From an uncultured Bacteroidales bacterium (GTDB taxonomy: Bacteria > Bacteroidota > Bacteroidia > Bacteroidales > Paludibacteraceae), in NCBI GenBank assembly GCA_946615455.1, contig CAMOHN010000019.1, forward strand, positions 1 to 10,806: a DNA stretch of 10,806 bases, written 5' to 3'. The notes under the pieces were generated by a model. It was given only the letters and a program-made list of their open reading frames with translations, made no database searches and was not told where the DNA came from. Made by a program: the position numbers and the translations under genes. Shown one piece after another: positions 1 through 7,686 of the stretch (the stretch's first letter is position 1; each line of letters starts with the position of its first letter).

Positions 1-1
1 G

Positions 2-49
2 TGGGGCGGCGGCAGAAGTTCGGGCGGCGGTGCCGGCAGACGATTCTAA
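2..49 (+). CDS. C-terminal tail of a probable TPM-domain (YgcG/Psb32-like) protein, 5' partial
   Basis: Only the last 15 codons and a TAA stop are inside the window. They read WGGGRSSGGGAGRRF, a Gly/Ser-rich tail. Such tails end many bacterial TPM-domain membrane proteins, which have an N-terminal signal peptide, a TPM fold, one transmembrane segment and then a Gly-rich low-complexity tail. The assignment leans on context: lemA follows 63 bases downstream on the same strand, and TPM and LemA genes are frequent neighbours in Bacteroidota. No catalytic part is visible, so another protein with a Gly-rich C terminus is possible. Confidence 0.55.
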   Translation, partial: WGGGRSSGGGAGRRF

Positions 50-112
50 TCTGCCATATTCAAAATAAAGAAACGACAATAGTAATAACCCAAAAATAAT
101 CCTCAACAAAGT

Positions 113-706
113 ATGAAAAAAGGAGTTCTTAACACAATCATTGTGTTGGCTGTAATCGGTATGATTGCAGCCTGGATGATGACTACTTACAACAAGTTGG
201 TCACCCAAGAAGAGAATGTGGAGCAGGCATGGGGACAGGTGGAGAACCAGTACCAACGCCGTTTTGACCTCATTCCCAATCTGGTAGCCATGTATAAAGA
301 GGCTGCCCGCGTAGAGCACGACAACTATGTGGATGTGGTAGAAGCCCGCGCCAAAGCCACACAGATGAACATCAACCCCCAGAACCTCACCGAAGAGAAC
401 CTTGATGCCTTCCAGAACGCACAAGGCGAACTCAGTCAAGCATTGGGCAGACTGATGGTGGTCATCGAAAAGTATCCCGAACTGAAGACGAACGACAATT
501 TTATCAAAGTATCCGACCAGTTGGAAGGCACGGAGAACCGTATCACCTACGCTCGCGACATCTTCAACGAGACGGCTCAGACCTTCAATACCACTGTTCG
601 CCGCTTCCCGGGCAATATCATTGCCGCTATGTTCGGCTTTGAGAAAAAGCCCTACTTCAAGTCGGAAGCCGGTGCCGAGCGTGCGCCGAAGATTGAGTTT
701 GATTAA
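113..706 (+). CDS. lemA: LemA family membrane-anchored protein
   Basis: A 197-residue protein of normal length for the LemA family. Residues about 6-25 form one hydrophobic N-terminal membrane segment after a short MKK. The rest is a mainly helical domain starting with the family signature: YNKLV near residue 26, then AWGQVENQYQRRFDLIPNLV at 39-58. The C terminus keeps the usual GFEKKPYF and APKIEF pattern. LemA proteins are thought to sit in the inner membrane with most of the chain outside the cytoplasm; their biochemical role is not established. The gene lies 63 bases after a probable TPM-domain gene and 35 bases before a secreted beta-helix gene. No Bacteroidota promoter box was found in either gap, which suggests co-transcription. 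The ATG at 113 is chosen because the membrane segment follows directly. Confidence 0.95.
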   Translation: MKKGVLNTIIVLAVIGMIAAWMMTTYNKLVTQEENVEQAWGQVENQYQRRFDLIPNLVAMYKEAARVEHDNYVDVVEARAKATQMNINPQNLTEENLDAFQNAQGELSQALGRLMVVIEKYPELKTNDNFIKVSDQLEGTENRITYARDIFNETAQTFNTTVRRFPGNIIAAMFGFEKKPYFKSEAGAERAPKIEFD

Positions 707-741
707 CCGAAGTTTATAACCTCAACTAAACCCATACAACT

Positions 742-2220
742 ATGAAAAAGAGTATTTTCCTGCTTCTTGCAGCCGCTATGCTGGTTACGGTGTCGGTTGA
801 TGCCCAACTGATGCGCACCATCCGCAGTGCTGCCCAGAACCCACAAGTACAGAAAGCCGTCAAGGACGCTGCTTCGCAGAAAAAAGACGACCCTGCTTCG
901 CCCCCCGGCCCCACACCTGCCACTTCCGGCAAGGTGTATTACGTGAGCAATGCCGGTACCGCCCGTGCTGACGGATTGAGTGCCGCCACACCCAAAAAAG
1001 ACCTTCAAGCCGTGCTCAATCTCATTCGCGAAAACAAGGAAGATGGAGCTGTTGTGCGTGTAGCAGAGGGTAATTACCTCGGCTATATGAATGCCGGCTA
1101 TGTAGAGATTTACAATTGGATTACCCTTGAAGGCGGCTGGAACAGCGATTTCACCGTTCGCGACCCGCTCAAATACATCACCCGCATGGAGCCGACCCAA
1201 GAGCAGTTGGGCAGCAATACGAGCAAGGGCATGATTCAGACCAACCGCGCATTGGACGATGCGATGGCTAAACAGCCTAAGGGAACGCTTGTGATTGATG
1301 GTATATTCTTCAATCTCGGAATGGAGAATGCCTATATGCCCGCAGACCCGAGCGATCCGCGCAACGGTTGCCCCTCAAAGAAGTTTGAAACCGGCCGTAT
1401 GTTGGACAATCCGCAACAGCAGCCCGAACACCAGATTATCCACTCCGACGGTTGGATCGCAGGCAATGTGATTATTCGCAACTGCTTGTTTGCCAACGGC
1501 GTGTATTTTGGCATTCAGATTGGTTCGCGTTGCGGCGAGGTGGAGATTTGCAACAATGTGTTCATATCCAACCGCTATGGTGCTGTGCGCATTGACGGAG
1601 GCGATAAGAACGGTGAGGCTTCCCATGTCAATTTCCACCATAATACAGTGGCATTCTCTTGGTGCCGCGACAAGGAGATGGGCGATATGGGCTATGGCTA
1701 TGAGTGCATGACCAAGATCAATTGCGACCTTCACCACAACATCTTTGCTTGCAACAACTACGCTGCCATTGCCCGCACCCACGTGCTGAGCGGTCCGGAC
1801 ACCCCCATTGAGAACAAACGCAAGACCAACATCTACGACAACGCTTTCTTTATGAATGCAGCCGACCTGCAACTGCCTCCTACCGGCGGCGGCAAGTGGA
1901 CCAATGTCAAGGTAGAACAGTTTGAGGACTTGGACGAACGTATTATTCCGAAAGTAGAAGGAAACTTCGAGTTGCAGAAAGGTGATGCTTTCATACAGGC
2001 TTTGGATCAGGATTACCTGCAAGGCTTTGCTACACTCAAAGTGGTGAGCAGCAGTTCGTTCAATGCCAACTCGGCAGCCAATCAGTTCCGTTCGGCTCTT
2101 GGCATGAACATGCAAGGTTCGGAAACCATCCGCGTGTCGATGTACGGCAATCGCTACAACTTTGACAAGGCGTTGCAACTCTTCGGTGCCAAAGAAGGGT
2201 ACGGCGCACAAAAGCCCTAA
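742..2220 (+). CDS. Secreted right-handed parallel beta-helix protein
   Basis: A 492-residue protein of unassigned function. A clear signal peptide (MKK, a Leu/Ala-rich core, then SVDA before Gln22) predicts export by Sec and cleavage after about residue 21. Next comes a helical, charged segment at about 23-50, a Pro-rich linker at about 51-62, and KVYYVSN at 64-70, a common opening of parallel beta-helix domains. Residues about 181-375 repeat short strands with Asn/His turns (VIIRNCLF, VEICNNVF, VNFHHNTV, CDLHHNIF), as in pectate-lyase-like beta-solenoids. These folds often bind or cleave polysaccharides, but I cannot point to a catalytic set, so the substrate is unknown. No recognisable C-terminal T9SS sorting domain or lipobox was seen. 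It starts 35 bases after lemA on the same strand and ends 25 bases from the convergent HAD gene, with no clear hairpin terminator between them. Confidence 0.85.
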   Translation: MKKSIFLLLAAAMLVTVSVDAQLMRTIRSAAQNPQVQKAVKDAASQKKDDPASPPGPTPATSGKVYYVSNAGTARADGLSAATPKKDLQAVLNLIRENKEDGAVVRVAEGNYLGYMNAGYVEIYNWITLEGGWNSDFTVRDPLKYITRMEPTQEQLGSNTSKGMIQTNRALDDAMAKQPKGTLVIDGIFFNLGMENAYMPADPSDPRNGCPSKKFETGRMLDNPQQQPEHQIIHSDGWIAGNVIIRNCLFANGVYFGIQIGSRCGEVEICNNVFISNRYGAVRIDGGDKNGEASHVNFHHNTVAFSWCRDKEMGDMGYGYECMTKINCDLHHNIFACNNYAAIARTHVLSGPDTPIENKRKTNIYDNAFFMNAADLQLPPTGGGKWTNVKVEQFEDLDERIIPKVEGNFELQKGDAFIQALDQDYLQGFATLKVVSSSSFNANSAANQFRSALGMNMQGSETIRVSMYGNRYNFDKALQLFGAKEGYGAQKP

Positions 2221-2245
2221 GGCTATTGCGAAACCACACTTGTCT

Positions 2246-2914
2246 TTAACCAATCAATAGTGGCACAAGAGCCAACGGATCGTCAATCAGGTAGTTGGGC
2301 TGTGCATTTTCCAATTTCTGCCTTGGGCAGAACCCCCACGAGCAGGCAATGACGGACAGTCCGGCATTGCCTGCCGTTTGTATGTCCACAAGGCTGTCAC
2401 CCACGAACACTGTTTGTTCCGGTTCAGCATGCAAGGCAGCCATGATGCGACGAACGCTTTCAGGGTCAGGTTTGCGTGGCACACCCTCTTGTTCGCCATG
2501 AATCAAGTTAAAGCGGTTCGGAAAGAAATGCCGGACAATCCGTTCGGCTGCAGCCTGATACTTGTTGGTGGCAACTGCCATCAATATATGGTTTTGTTTG
2601 CATGCAGCCAGAACCTCCTGTATGCCTTCGTAAGGTTGCGTAAAATCGCAGCAATGCGCATCGTAGTGAGCGATAAAACAAGTCCGAAGTTGCTGCACCA
2701 GGGCTGCGCGCTCATCCTCGGGAAGACTCTGCTCCTTGACGGGCAATGCGCGTTCAATGAGTCGGTTGATACCGTTACCGACCATGCGCGGATATTCGTC
2801 CATAGCATGTACGGGAAATTGAAACGCCTGCAATGCATGGTTGCATGCATGTCCCAAATCGGCAATACTGTTACACAGCGTGCCGTCCAAATCAAAAATA
2901 ACCAGTTTTGTCAT
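2246..2914 (-). CDS. HAD hydrolase, phosphoglycolate phosphatase-like
   Basis: A 222-residue haloacid-dehalogenase-type phosphatase. All four HAD motifs are present. Motif I is FDLDGTL, with nucleophile Asp8 and acid/base Asp10. Motif II is ATNK, with Thr116. Motif III is KPD, with Lys148. Motif IV is VGDSLVD, with Asp173 and Asp177 for Mg2+. Residues about 15-85 between motifs I and II form the helical cap typical of the Gph/PGP subgroup. The likely reaction is hydrolysis of a small phosphate ester such as 2-phosphoglycolate, but substrate specificity in this subgroup cannot be read from sequence, and pyrophosphatase or nucleotide phosphatase activity is possible. Motif I begins at residue 7, so a start downstream of the ATG at 2914 is excluded. 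It is a single gene, convergent with the beta-helix gene and divergent from recQ. Confidence 0.92.
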   Translation of the reverse strand: MTKLVIFDLDGTLCNSIADLGHACNHALQAFQFPVHAMDEYPRMVGNGINRLIERALPVKEQSLPEDERAALVQQLRTCFIAHYDAHCCDFTQPYEGIQEVLAACKQNHILMAVATNKYQAAAERIVRHFFPNRFNLIHGEQEGVPRKPDPESVRRIMAALHAEPEQTVFVGDSLVDIQTAGNAGLSVIACSWGFCPRQKLENAQPNYLIDDPLALVPLLIG

Positions 2915-2921
2915 AACGCGG

Positions 2922-2929
2922 CAAAGGTA
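2922..2929 (-). promoter_or_regulatory. Bacteroidota -7 box for the HAD phosphatase gene
   Basis: On the - strand this reads TACCTTTG, an exact match to the Bacteroidota -7 consensus TAnnTTTG. It lies only 7 bases before the ATG at 2914. The -33 element is weak: the expected region reads TTTCGG rather than TTTG. If the box is used, transcription would begin at or within a base or two of the start codon, giving a leaderless or nearly leaderless mRNA. Confidence 0.55.
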
Positions 2930-3160
2930 AGCGTTTTTTCAGTTTTTATGCCGAAATAAGAAAATATATCTCTTAACTCTTGCGTATATAGTAACTATGG
3001 TCGCGTTATTTTCGACACGACTTGCCATGCTCCCGAAAAACCATTGCCACCATGCGCCGTGACTCCACCGTGTTCATCAAAGGTGTAGCGTGCAAGGTGG
3101 TAAATCCGTAATCGACACAGTATATTGTAACAATTTGTCGCAAAAATTCGCTGCTAACTA
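2930..3160. other. Intergenic spacer between the HAD gene and recQ, no recognisable gene
   Basis: This is most of the 311-base divergent spacer. It holds no ORF above about 35 codons. The one stretch worth noting is on the + strand: after the TAG TAA at 2989-2994 a frame stays open to the TAA at 3109-3111, and its only ATG, at 3052, would give a 19-residue peptide starting MRRDSTVF. An imperfect inverted repeat (CCACCATGCGC near 3047 against GCGTGCAAGGTGG at 3088-3100) falls in the same block. I assign no function. Confidence 0.4.
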
Positions 3161-3191
3161 TTGCAAGCAATATAAGCAGATGTTATTTTTG
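3161..3191 (+). promoter_or_regulatory. Predicted Bacteroidota sigma-ABfr-type promoter for recQ-rimO
   Basis: A -33 TTG at 3161-3163 is separated by 20 bases from TATTTTTG at 3184-3191, an exact fit to the -7 consensus TAnnTTTG. The start site would fall near 3197, giving a leader of about 30 bases before the recQ ATG at 3226. The promoter probably serves at least recQ and rimO, which overlap, and possibly queD and queE. Confidence 0.6.
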
Positions 3192-3225
3192 CGGCAAATT
3201 TTGCTAATACAACTGAAACTGACCG

Positions 3226-5412
3226 ATGAAATTGAGCCATGAGGAACTGATTGGTGCGTTGCAGCATCACTTTGGATTTGAAGCATTTAAGGGTAATCAG
3301 GAAGCGATTATCGCGAGTGTGATGGATGGGAAAGACGCTTTTGTGCTGATGCCCACCGGCGGCGGCAAGAGTTTGTGCTATCAGTTGCCGGCTCTGCTGA
3401 TGGATGGCGTTGCCATAGTCATCAGTCCGCTTATCGCCCTGATGAAAAACCAAGTGGATGCCATGCGCAATTTCTCGGAAGAGGATGGTGTAGCCCATTT
3501 CATCAACTCCAGTCTGTCGCGTCCGGAGATAGCCGCTGTCAAGGACGATGTGATGCACGGCAAGACCAAACTGCTGTACCTTGCGCCCGAAAGCCTAAAC
3601 AAGGACGAGAACATAGACTTTCTTAAAGAAGTGAAAATCAGTTTCTACGCTGTGGATGAGGCGCACTGTATCAGCGAATGGGGTCACGATTTCCGTCCCG
3701 AGTATCGCAACATATACAGCATGACGCAGCGTATCGGCAAGGCTCCCATAATGGCGCTCACCGCCACCGCCACCGAGAAGGTGCAACACGACATCCAGAA
3801 GAACCTCAACATATTGGATGCCGAGATTTTCAAGTCCAGTTTCAACCGTCCCAACCTCTACTACGAAGTCCGCCCCAAGACCGAGGATGTAAACAAAGAG
3901 GTGATTCGCTTTATCCGCTCGATGGAGGGCAAATCGGGTATTGTCTATTGTTTGGCTCGCCGCACGGTGGAGGAGTTGGCAGGCATATTGAGTGCCAACA
4001 ACATTTCAGCCCTACCCTATCATGCCGGAATGGACGCTGCTACGCGCAGTGCCAACCAAGATGCTTTCCTTATGGAGCGTGTGCAAGTCATTGTCGCCAC
4101 CATAGCCTTCGGTATGGGTATAGACAAGCCCGATGTGCGCTTTGTGTTGCACTATGATGTGCCCAAGTCCTTGGAAGGCTATTACCAGGAAACCGGTCGC
4201 GCCGGTCGTGACGGCGGCGAGGGTATTTGTATTTGCTTCTTCAGCACCAAAGATATAGAGCGCATGCGTCGTTTTGCACGCGACAAACCTGTAGCCGAAC
4301 AGGACATCAACAACCAGTTGCTGTTCGAGACGCAGAGTTATGCCGAGTCGCCTTTCTGCCGCCGCAAACTATTGTTGCACTATTTTGGTGAAGAGTATGA
4401 GCCGGACAACTGCGGCAACTGCGACAACTGCAAAAAGACCTACCGCATGGAGGACGAGAGCGAGTTGCTGGGTATCATTATCGAGTTGGTGCTGCAACTC
4501 AACGAGCGCTTCAAGTCAGACCATATAGTCGATATCATCCACGGCAACCGCACAGCCGCCGTCATGTCTTATCACCACGATGAATTGGAGGACTTTGGTA
4601 TTGCCTCGGACGAAGACGAATCCACGCTGTACACCATCATCCGTCAAGCCATGATTGCCGGTTATATAAAGAAGGACATCGAGTCCTACGGCGACCTTAA
4701 GATAACGGCGGAAGGGCGCAAATATGCCAAGCACCCTGTCACCTTTGAGATTCCCATTGAGGTACACAACGAAGACGAAGACGAGCCTATGGAGACCCAA
4801 ATGGCAGGTTCGTCGGCTGCCGACGATGTGCTCTTCTCCATTCTGAAAGACTTGCGCAAGAAATTGAGCAAGAAGATGGATGTGCCACCTTTTGTCATCT
4901 TCCAAGACCCCAGTCTGGAAGCCATGGCAACCACCTACCCCATCACCATGGAGGAGTTGCAGAACATCCCGGGTGTGGGAGCAGGTAAGGCCAAACGGTA
5001 TGGAGCCGAGTTTATCAAACTAATCAAAGACTATGTTGATGAAAACGAGATAATCCGTCCCGAAGACCTGCGTGTGCGCACCGTAGCACACGACTCGACC
5101 CGCAAAATCAGCATCATCCAAGCCATTGACCGTCGTGTGGATTTGGATGACCTTGCCGAGAGCAAAGGCATGTCTTTGGACGAACTGCTCGAAGAGATTG
5201 AGGCCATCGTATATAGCGGCACCAAACTCAACATCAACTATTTCATAGACGAGGTGGTGGACCCGGACGAGCGTAACGACATCTACGAATACTTCAAGCA
5301 AGCCGAGTCCGACAATATCCACGTAGCTATGGAAGAGTTGGGCTATGACGACTACGACGAGTTGCATGTCCGCCTTGTGCGTATCCAGTTCCACAGCGAC
5401 TTGGGCAACTGA
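3226..5412 (+). CDS. recQ: ATP-dependent DNA helicase RecQ
   Basis: A 728-residue superfamily 2, 3'-5' DNA helicase acting in recombination and replication-fork repair. Motif 0 has FKGNQ at 21-25. Walker A is PTGGGKS at 43-49. Walker B is DEAH at 144-147, followed by the RecQ aromatic-rich loop with CISEWGHDFRPEY. Motif III is ALTATAT at 177-183, and motif VI is QETGRAGRDG at 321-330. The zinc-binding region uses Cys378, Cys396, Cys399 and Cys402, and leads into a winged-helix RQC domain to about 510. An HRDC domain spans about 533-606, with the helix-hairpin-helix-like NIPGVGAGKAKRYG. About 120 further residues form an acidic helix-turn-helix extension. E. coli RecQ, at about 610 residues, lacks this extension, but RecQ of about 730 residues is usual in Bacteroidota. 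Its TGA shares a base with the rimO ATG. Confidence 0.97.
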   Translation: MKLSHEELIGALQHHFGFEAFKGNQEAIIASVMDGKDAFVLMPTGGGKSLCYQLPALLMDGVAIVISPLIALMKNQVDAMRNFSEEDGVAHFINSSLSRPEIAAVKDDVMHGKTKLLYLAPESLNKDENIDFLKEVKISFYAVDEAHCISEWGHDFRPEYRNIYSMTQRIGKAPIMALTATATEKVQHDIQKNLNILDAEIFKSSFNRPNLYYEVRPKTEDVNKEVIRFIRSMEGKSGIVYCLARRTVEELAGILSANNISALPYHAGMDAATRSANQDAFLMERVQVIVATIAFGMGIDKPDVRFVLHYDVPKSLEGYYQETGRAGRDGGEGICICFFSTKDIERMRRFARDKPVAEQDINNQLLFETQSYAESPFCRRKLLLHYFGEEYEPDNCGNCDNCKKTYRMEDESELLGIIIELVLQLNERFKSDHIVDIIHGNRTAAVMSYHHDELEDFGIASDEDESTLYTIIRQAMIAGYIKKDIESYGDLKITAEGRKYAKHPVTFEIPIEVHNEDEDEPMETQMAGSSAADDVLFSILKDLRKKLSKKMDVPPFVIFQDPSLEAMATTYPITMEELQNIPGVGAGKAKRYGAEFIKLIKDYVDENEIIRPEDLRVRTVAHDSTRKISIIQAIDRRVDLDDLAESKGMSLDELLEEIEAIVYSGTKLNINYFIDEVVDPDERNDIYEYFKQAESDNIHVAMEELGYDDYDELHVRLVRIQFHSDLGN

Positions 5413-6713
5413 TGGGAAAGAAAGACATTGATATTCTCACCCTCGGTTGTTCAAAGAACTTAGTGGATACCGAGCGACTGATGGGTCATTTGACAGCCTA
5501 TGGTTGGCATTGTCACCACGACCCTGAGAAGCCGCATAGTCGCGTGGCGATCATCAACACTTGCGGGTTCATAGGCGATGCCAAGGAGGAAAGCATAGAG
5601 ACCATTCTTAACTTTGCTCGTCGCAAGACCGATGGTGAGTTGGACAAACTCTATGTGATGGGGTGTTTGAGTCAGCGATATGCCAAGGATCTGCCTGCCG
5701 AACTGCCCGAGGTGGATGGTTGGTATGGCAAGTTTGACTACCTCAATCTGGTTGAGACCTTGACTCACACGCCTTGCGAAGGACACCTTAGGCAACTGAC
5801 TACCCCCCGACACTATGCCTACTTGAAGATTTCCGAGGGTTGCAATCGGATGTGCTCGTACTGCGCCATCCCGCTCATCACCGGTAGGCACCATTCGCGT
5901 TCGGAAAACGAGATTGTTCGCGAAGCCGAGTGGTTGAGCCGACAAGGGGTCAAAGAGTTGAATGTCATAGCCCAAGACCTGTCGTCCTATGGCACGGATC
6001 TCTATCATACCCATGCTCTGCCCCGTCTGATTAAGCGTTTGGCTGCTGTGGACGGCATAGAGTGGATCAGGTTGCACTATGCCTACCCTACGGACTTTCC
6101 CGATGAGTTGTTGACCGTCATGGCAGAGGAAAAAAAGGTTTGTAAGTACCTCGACATTGCCCTGCAACACTGCACCGACCACATGCTTGGTCTTATGCGC
6201 CGCCATATCACCCGTGCCGAGCAGGACCGACTCATTGCGCGCATCCGTGAGCAAGTGCCCGGCATCTATCTGCGCACCACGCTCATGGTTGGTCATCCGG
6301 ACGAGACCGAGGAGGACTTTCGCAAACTGATGGACTGGACACGACAAATGCGTTTTGAGCGTATGGGAGCCTTTGCCTATTCGCACGAAGACGACACCTA
6401 TGCCTATCGGCACTATGAGGACAACATACCCGAAGCAGTCAAACAAGAACGGTTACAGACCCTCATGGCACTCCAGCAAGACCTTGCCGAAGAACAACAA
6501 GCGCACATGGTCGGACAGACCGTGCGTGTCCTGCTTGACCGCGAAGAAGGCGACTATTATATCGGACGCACCGAGCACGACTCGCCTGAGGTGGATTGCG
6601 AAGTGCTCATTCAGAAAGAACACGCGCCGCTGACCATCGGCACTTTCTACCCGGTCACCATCACACGAGCCGAAGCGTTTGACCTCTATGGAAAGGTGAA
6701 AGTTGTAAGTTGA
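5412..6713 (+). CDS. rimO: Ribosomal protein S12 methylthiotransferase RimO
   Basis: A 433-residue radical-SAM methylthiotransferase that adds a methylthio group to the conserved aspartate of ribosomal protein S12. The N-terminal UPF0004 domain has Cys13 (TLGCSKN), Cys51 (NTCGFI) and Cys85 (MGCLSQ), which bind the auxiliary [4Fe-4S] cluster. The radical-SAM motif CNRMCSYC supplies Cys144, Cys148 and Cys151. A C-terminal TRAM domain at about 365-430 contains RTEHDSPEVD. LGCSKNLVDTE with GFIGDAKEES favours RimO over the tRNA enzyme MiaB. The ATG at 5412 shares its A with the recQ stop (TGATG), so translation of the two genes is probably coupled. The final codons, KVVS and the stop, lie inside a heptad-like repeat that fills the gap to queD. 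Confidence 0.96.
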   Translation: MGKKDIDILTLGCSKNLVDTERLMGHLTAYGWHCHHDPEKPHSRVAIINTCGFIGDAKEESIETILNFARRKTDGELDKLYVMGCLSQRYAKDLPAELPEVDGWYGKFDYLNLVETLTHTPCEGHLRQLTTPRHYAYLKISEGCNRMCSYCAIPLITGRHHSRSENEIVREAEWLSRQGVKELNVIAQDLSSYGTDLYHTHALPRLIKRLAAVDGIEWIRLHYAYPTDFPDELLTVMAEEKKVCKYLDIALQHCTDHMLGLMRRHITRAEQDRLIARIREQVPGIYLRTTLMVGHPDETEEDFRKLMDWTRQMRFERMGAFAYSHEDDTYAYRHYEDNIPEAVKQERLQTLMALQQDLAEEQQAHMVGQTVRVLLDREEGDYYIGRTEHDSPEVDCEVLIQKEHAPLTIGTFYPVTITRAEAFDLYGKVKVVS

Positions 6714-6751
6714 AAGTTGAAAGAAGTTTATAAGTTATTAGTTAATAGTTT
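6700..6751 (+). repeat. Degenerate heptanucleotide repeat between rimO and queD
   Basis: The block divides into 7-base units: AAGTTGT (6700), AAGTTGA (6707), AAGTTGA (6714), a 3-base AAG (6721-6723), then AAGTTTA (6724), TAAGTTA (6731), TTAGTTA (6738) and ATAGTTT (6745). It ends on the base before the queD ATG. The core is A/T-AGTT. It begins inside rimO and includes its stop codon. Short A/T-rich heptamer arrays of this style are, as far as I recall, seen between genes in several Bacteroidales genomes. I see no promoter box in it. Confidence 0.6.
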
Positions 6752-7087
6752 ATGTATTACGTTGTTAAGAAAATTGAGATTTCTGCTGCCCACAACCTCA
6801 TGCTTTCCTATGAAAGCAAGTGTGAGGCACTGCACGGGCACAATTGGGAGATCATTGTCTATTGCAAAGCCCGCGAACTGAACCGCGATGGCATGGTGAC
6901 CGACTTCACCCAAATCAAACGCATCGTCAAAGACGCGTTTGACCACAAGTATATCAACGAGGTGATGGATGTCAATCCCAGTGCGGAGAATATGGCTCGC
7001 TGGATATGCGACCGCGTAGAGAACTGCTACAAAGTCAGCGTGCAAGAGAGCGAAGGCAGTATAGCCATCTACGAGCGGGACGAATAA
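6752..7087 (+). CDS. queD: 6-carboxy-5,6,7,8-tetrahydropterin synthase QueD
   Basis: A 111-residue member of the 6-pyruvoyl-tetrahydropterin synthase family, normal length for bacterial QueD. It converts 7,8-dihydroneopterin triphosphate to 6-carboxytetrahydropterin in queuosine precursor synthesis. Zinc ligands His14 (SAAHNL), His28 and His30 (LHGHNW) are in place. Catalytic Cys24 lies in the CEALHGH motif, DH is at 64-65 (FDHKYIN), and Glu99 lies in VQESEG near the end, where the pterin-anchoring Glu is expected. NPSAEN at 75-80 is the usual QueD signature (NPTAEN in many homologues). It starts right after the heptad repeat and is followed 23 bases later by queE, the next enzyme of the pathway. 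No Shine-Dalgarno site is visible. Confidence 0.95.
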   Translation: MYYVVKKIEISAAHNLMLSYESKCEALHGHNWEIIVYCKARELNRDGMVTDFTQIKRIVKDAFDHKYINEVMDVNPSAENMARWICDRVENCYKVSVQESEGSIAIYERDE

Positions 7088-7110
7088 ACCAACCTATCAA
7101 GGCAGCAACG

Positions 7111-7686
7111 ATGCCATCGGCACACACATACCGCGTGACTGAGATTTTCCGCTCGCTGCAAGGCGAGGGGTATCATGCCGGCATACCGGCTGTCTTTGTC
7201 CGCCTGGCAGGGTGTAACCTGCGCTGCCCGTTCTGCGACACCGATTTTTCCGTTCGCATGACACTGACCGCCGAACAAATCGTGAACCGGTGTACCGACC
7301 TGCTTAAGGGAGATTCCCCCGACCTGCTCATTTTGACCGGCGGTGAACCTTCCTTGCAGATAGACAAAGCATTGGTGGATACACTGCACCAAGCGGGATT
7401 CAGCCTCTGCGTAGAGACCAACGGCACACACCCGCTGCCCGATGGGATAGACTGGATAACCTGTTCTCCCAAAGATGCGCCGGTGGTTTTGGCGTATGCC
7501 GACGAGCTGAAAGTGGTCTATGAGGGAAAGGATGTGGAGCACCTATATAATCTTGTGCCCGCCCGCCACCATTTTCTGCAACCCTGTGCACCGAATATCA
7601 CAGCCCATGAGACTGCCGAATATATACTCCGTCATCCTCACTGGCGGCTGTCTGTGCAGTTGCACAAGGTGGCTATGATTTCTTAG
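7111..7686 (+). CDS. queE: 7-carboxy-7-deazaguanine synthase QueE
   Basis: A 191-residue radical-SAM enzyme that rearranges 6-carboxytetrahydropterin, the QueD product, to 7-carboxy-7-deazaguanine. EIFRSLQGEG at 11-20 is the usual N-terminal signature. The cluster motif CNLRCPFC supplies Cys35, Cys39 and Cys42, spaced CxxxCxxC, followed by DTDF. TGGEP at 76-80 and ETNGT at 102-106 are SAM- and substrate-binding signatures, and SPK at 119-121 is conserved. The C terminus RLSVQLHK matches the family's usual end, so the gene looks complete although its last 14 bases overlap a leftward reading frame. The frame is open upstream into queD, but homology starts with the ATG at 7111. It lies 23 bases after queD in the same operon; queC and queF are not in the window. 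Confidence 0.95.
   Translation: MPSAHTYRVTEIFRSLQGEGYHAGIPAVFVRLAGCNLRCPFCDTDFSVRMTLTAEQIVNRCTDLLKGDSPDLLILTGGEPSLQIDKALVDTLHQAGFSLCVETNGTHPLPDGIDWITCSPKDAPVVLAYADELKVVYEGKDVEHLYNLVPARHHFLQPCAPNITAHETAEYILRHPHWRLSVQLHKVAMIS

Noticed and set aside
2221..2245. Possible terminator between the convergent beta-helix and HAD genes
   Set aside because: The 25-base gap contains no stable hairpin followed by a T tract on either strand.
1375..2253. A 292-codon open frame on the - strand opposite the beta-helix gene
   Set aside because: It mirrors the codon pattern of the well-supported + strand gene with its signal peptide and solenoid repeats; its translation is low-complexity Val/Ala/His-rich and resembles no family.
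2378..2959. A 193-codon + strand frame opposite the HAD gene
   Set aside because: The - strand gene has all four HAD motifs and a promoter box; the + strand product has no recognisable domain.
5460..6446. A 328-codon open frame on the - strand opposite rimO
   Set aside because: RimO has all six cluster cysteines and the TRAM domain; the antisense frame is a by-product of codon bias with no recognisable motif or promoter.
7006..7110. Upstream extension of queE into queD
   Set aside because: The frame is open but lies inside queD, and QueE homology begins just after the ATG at 7111.
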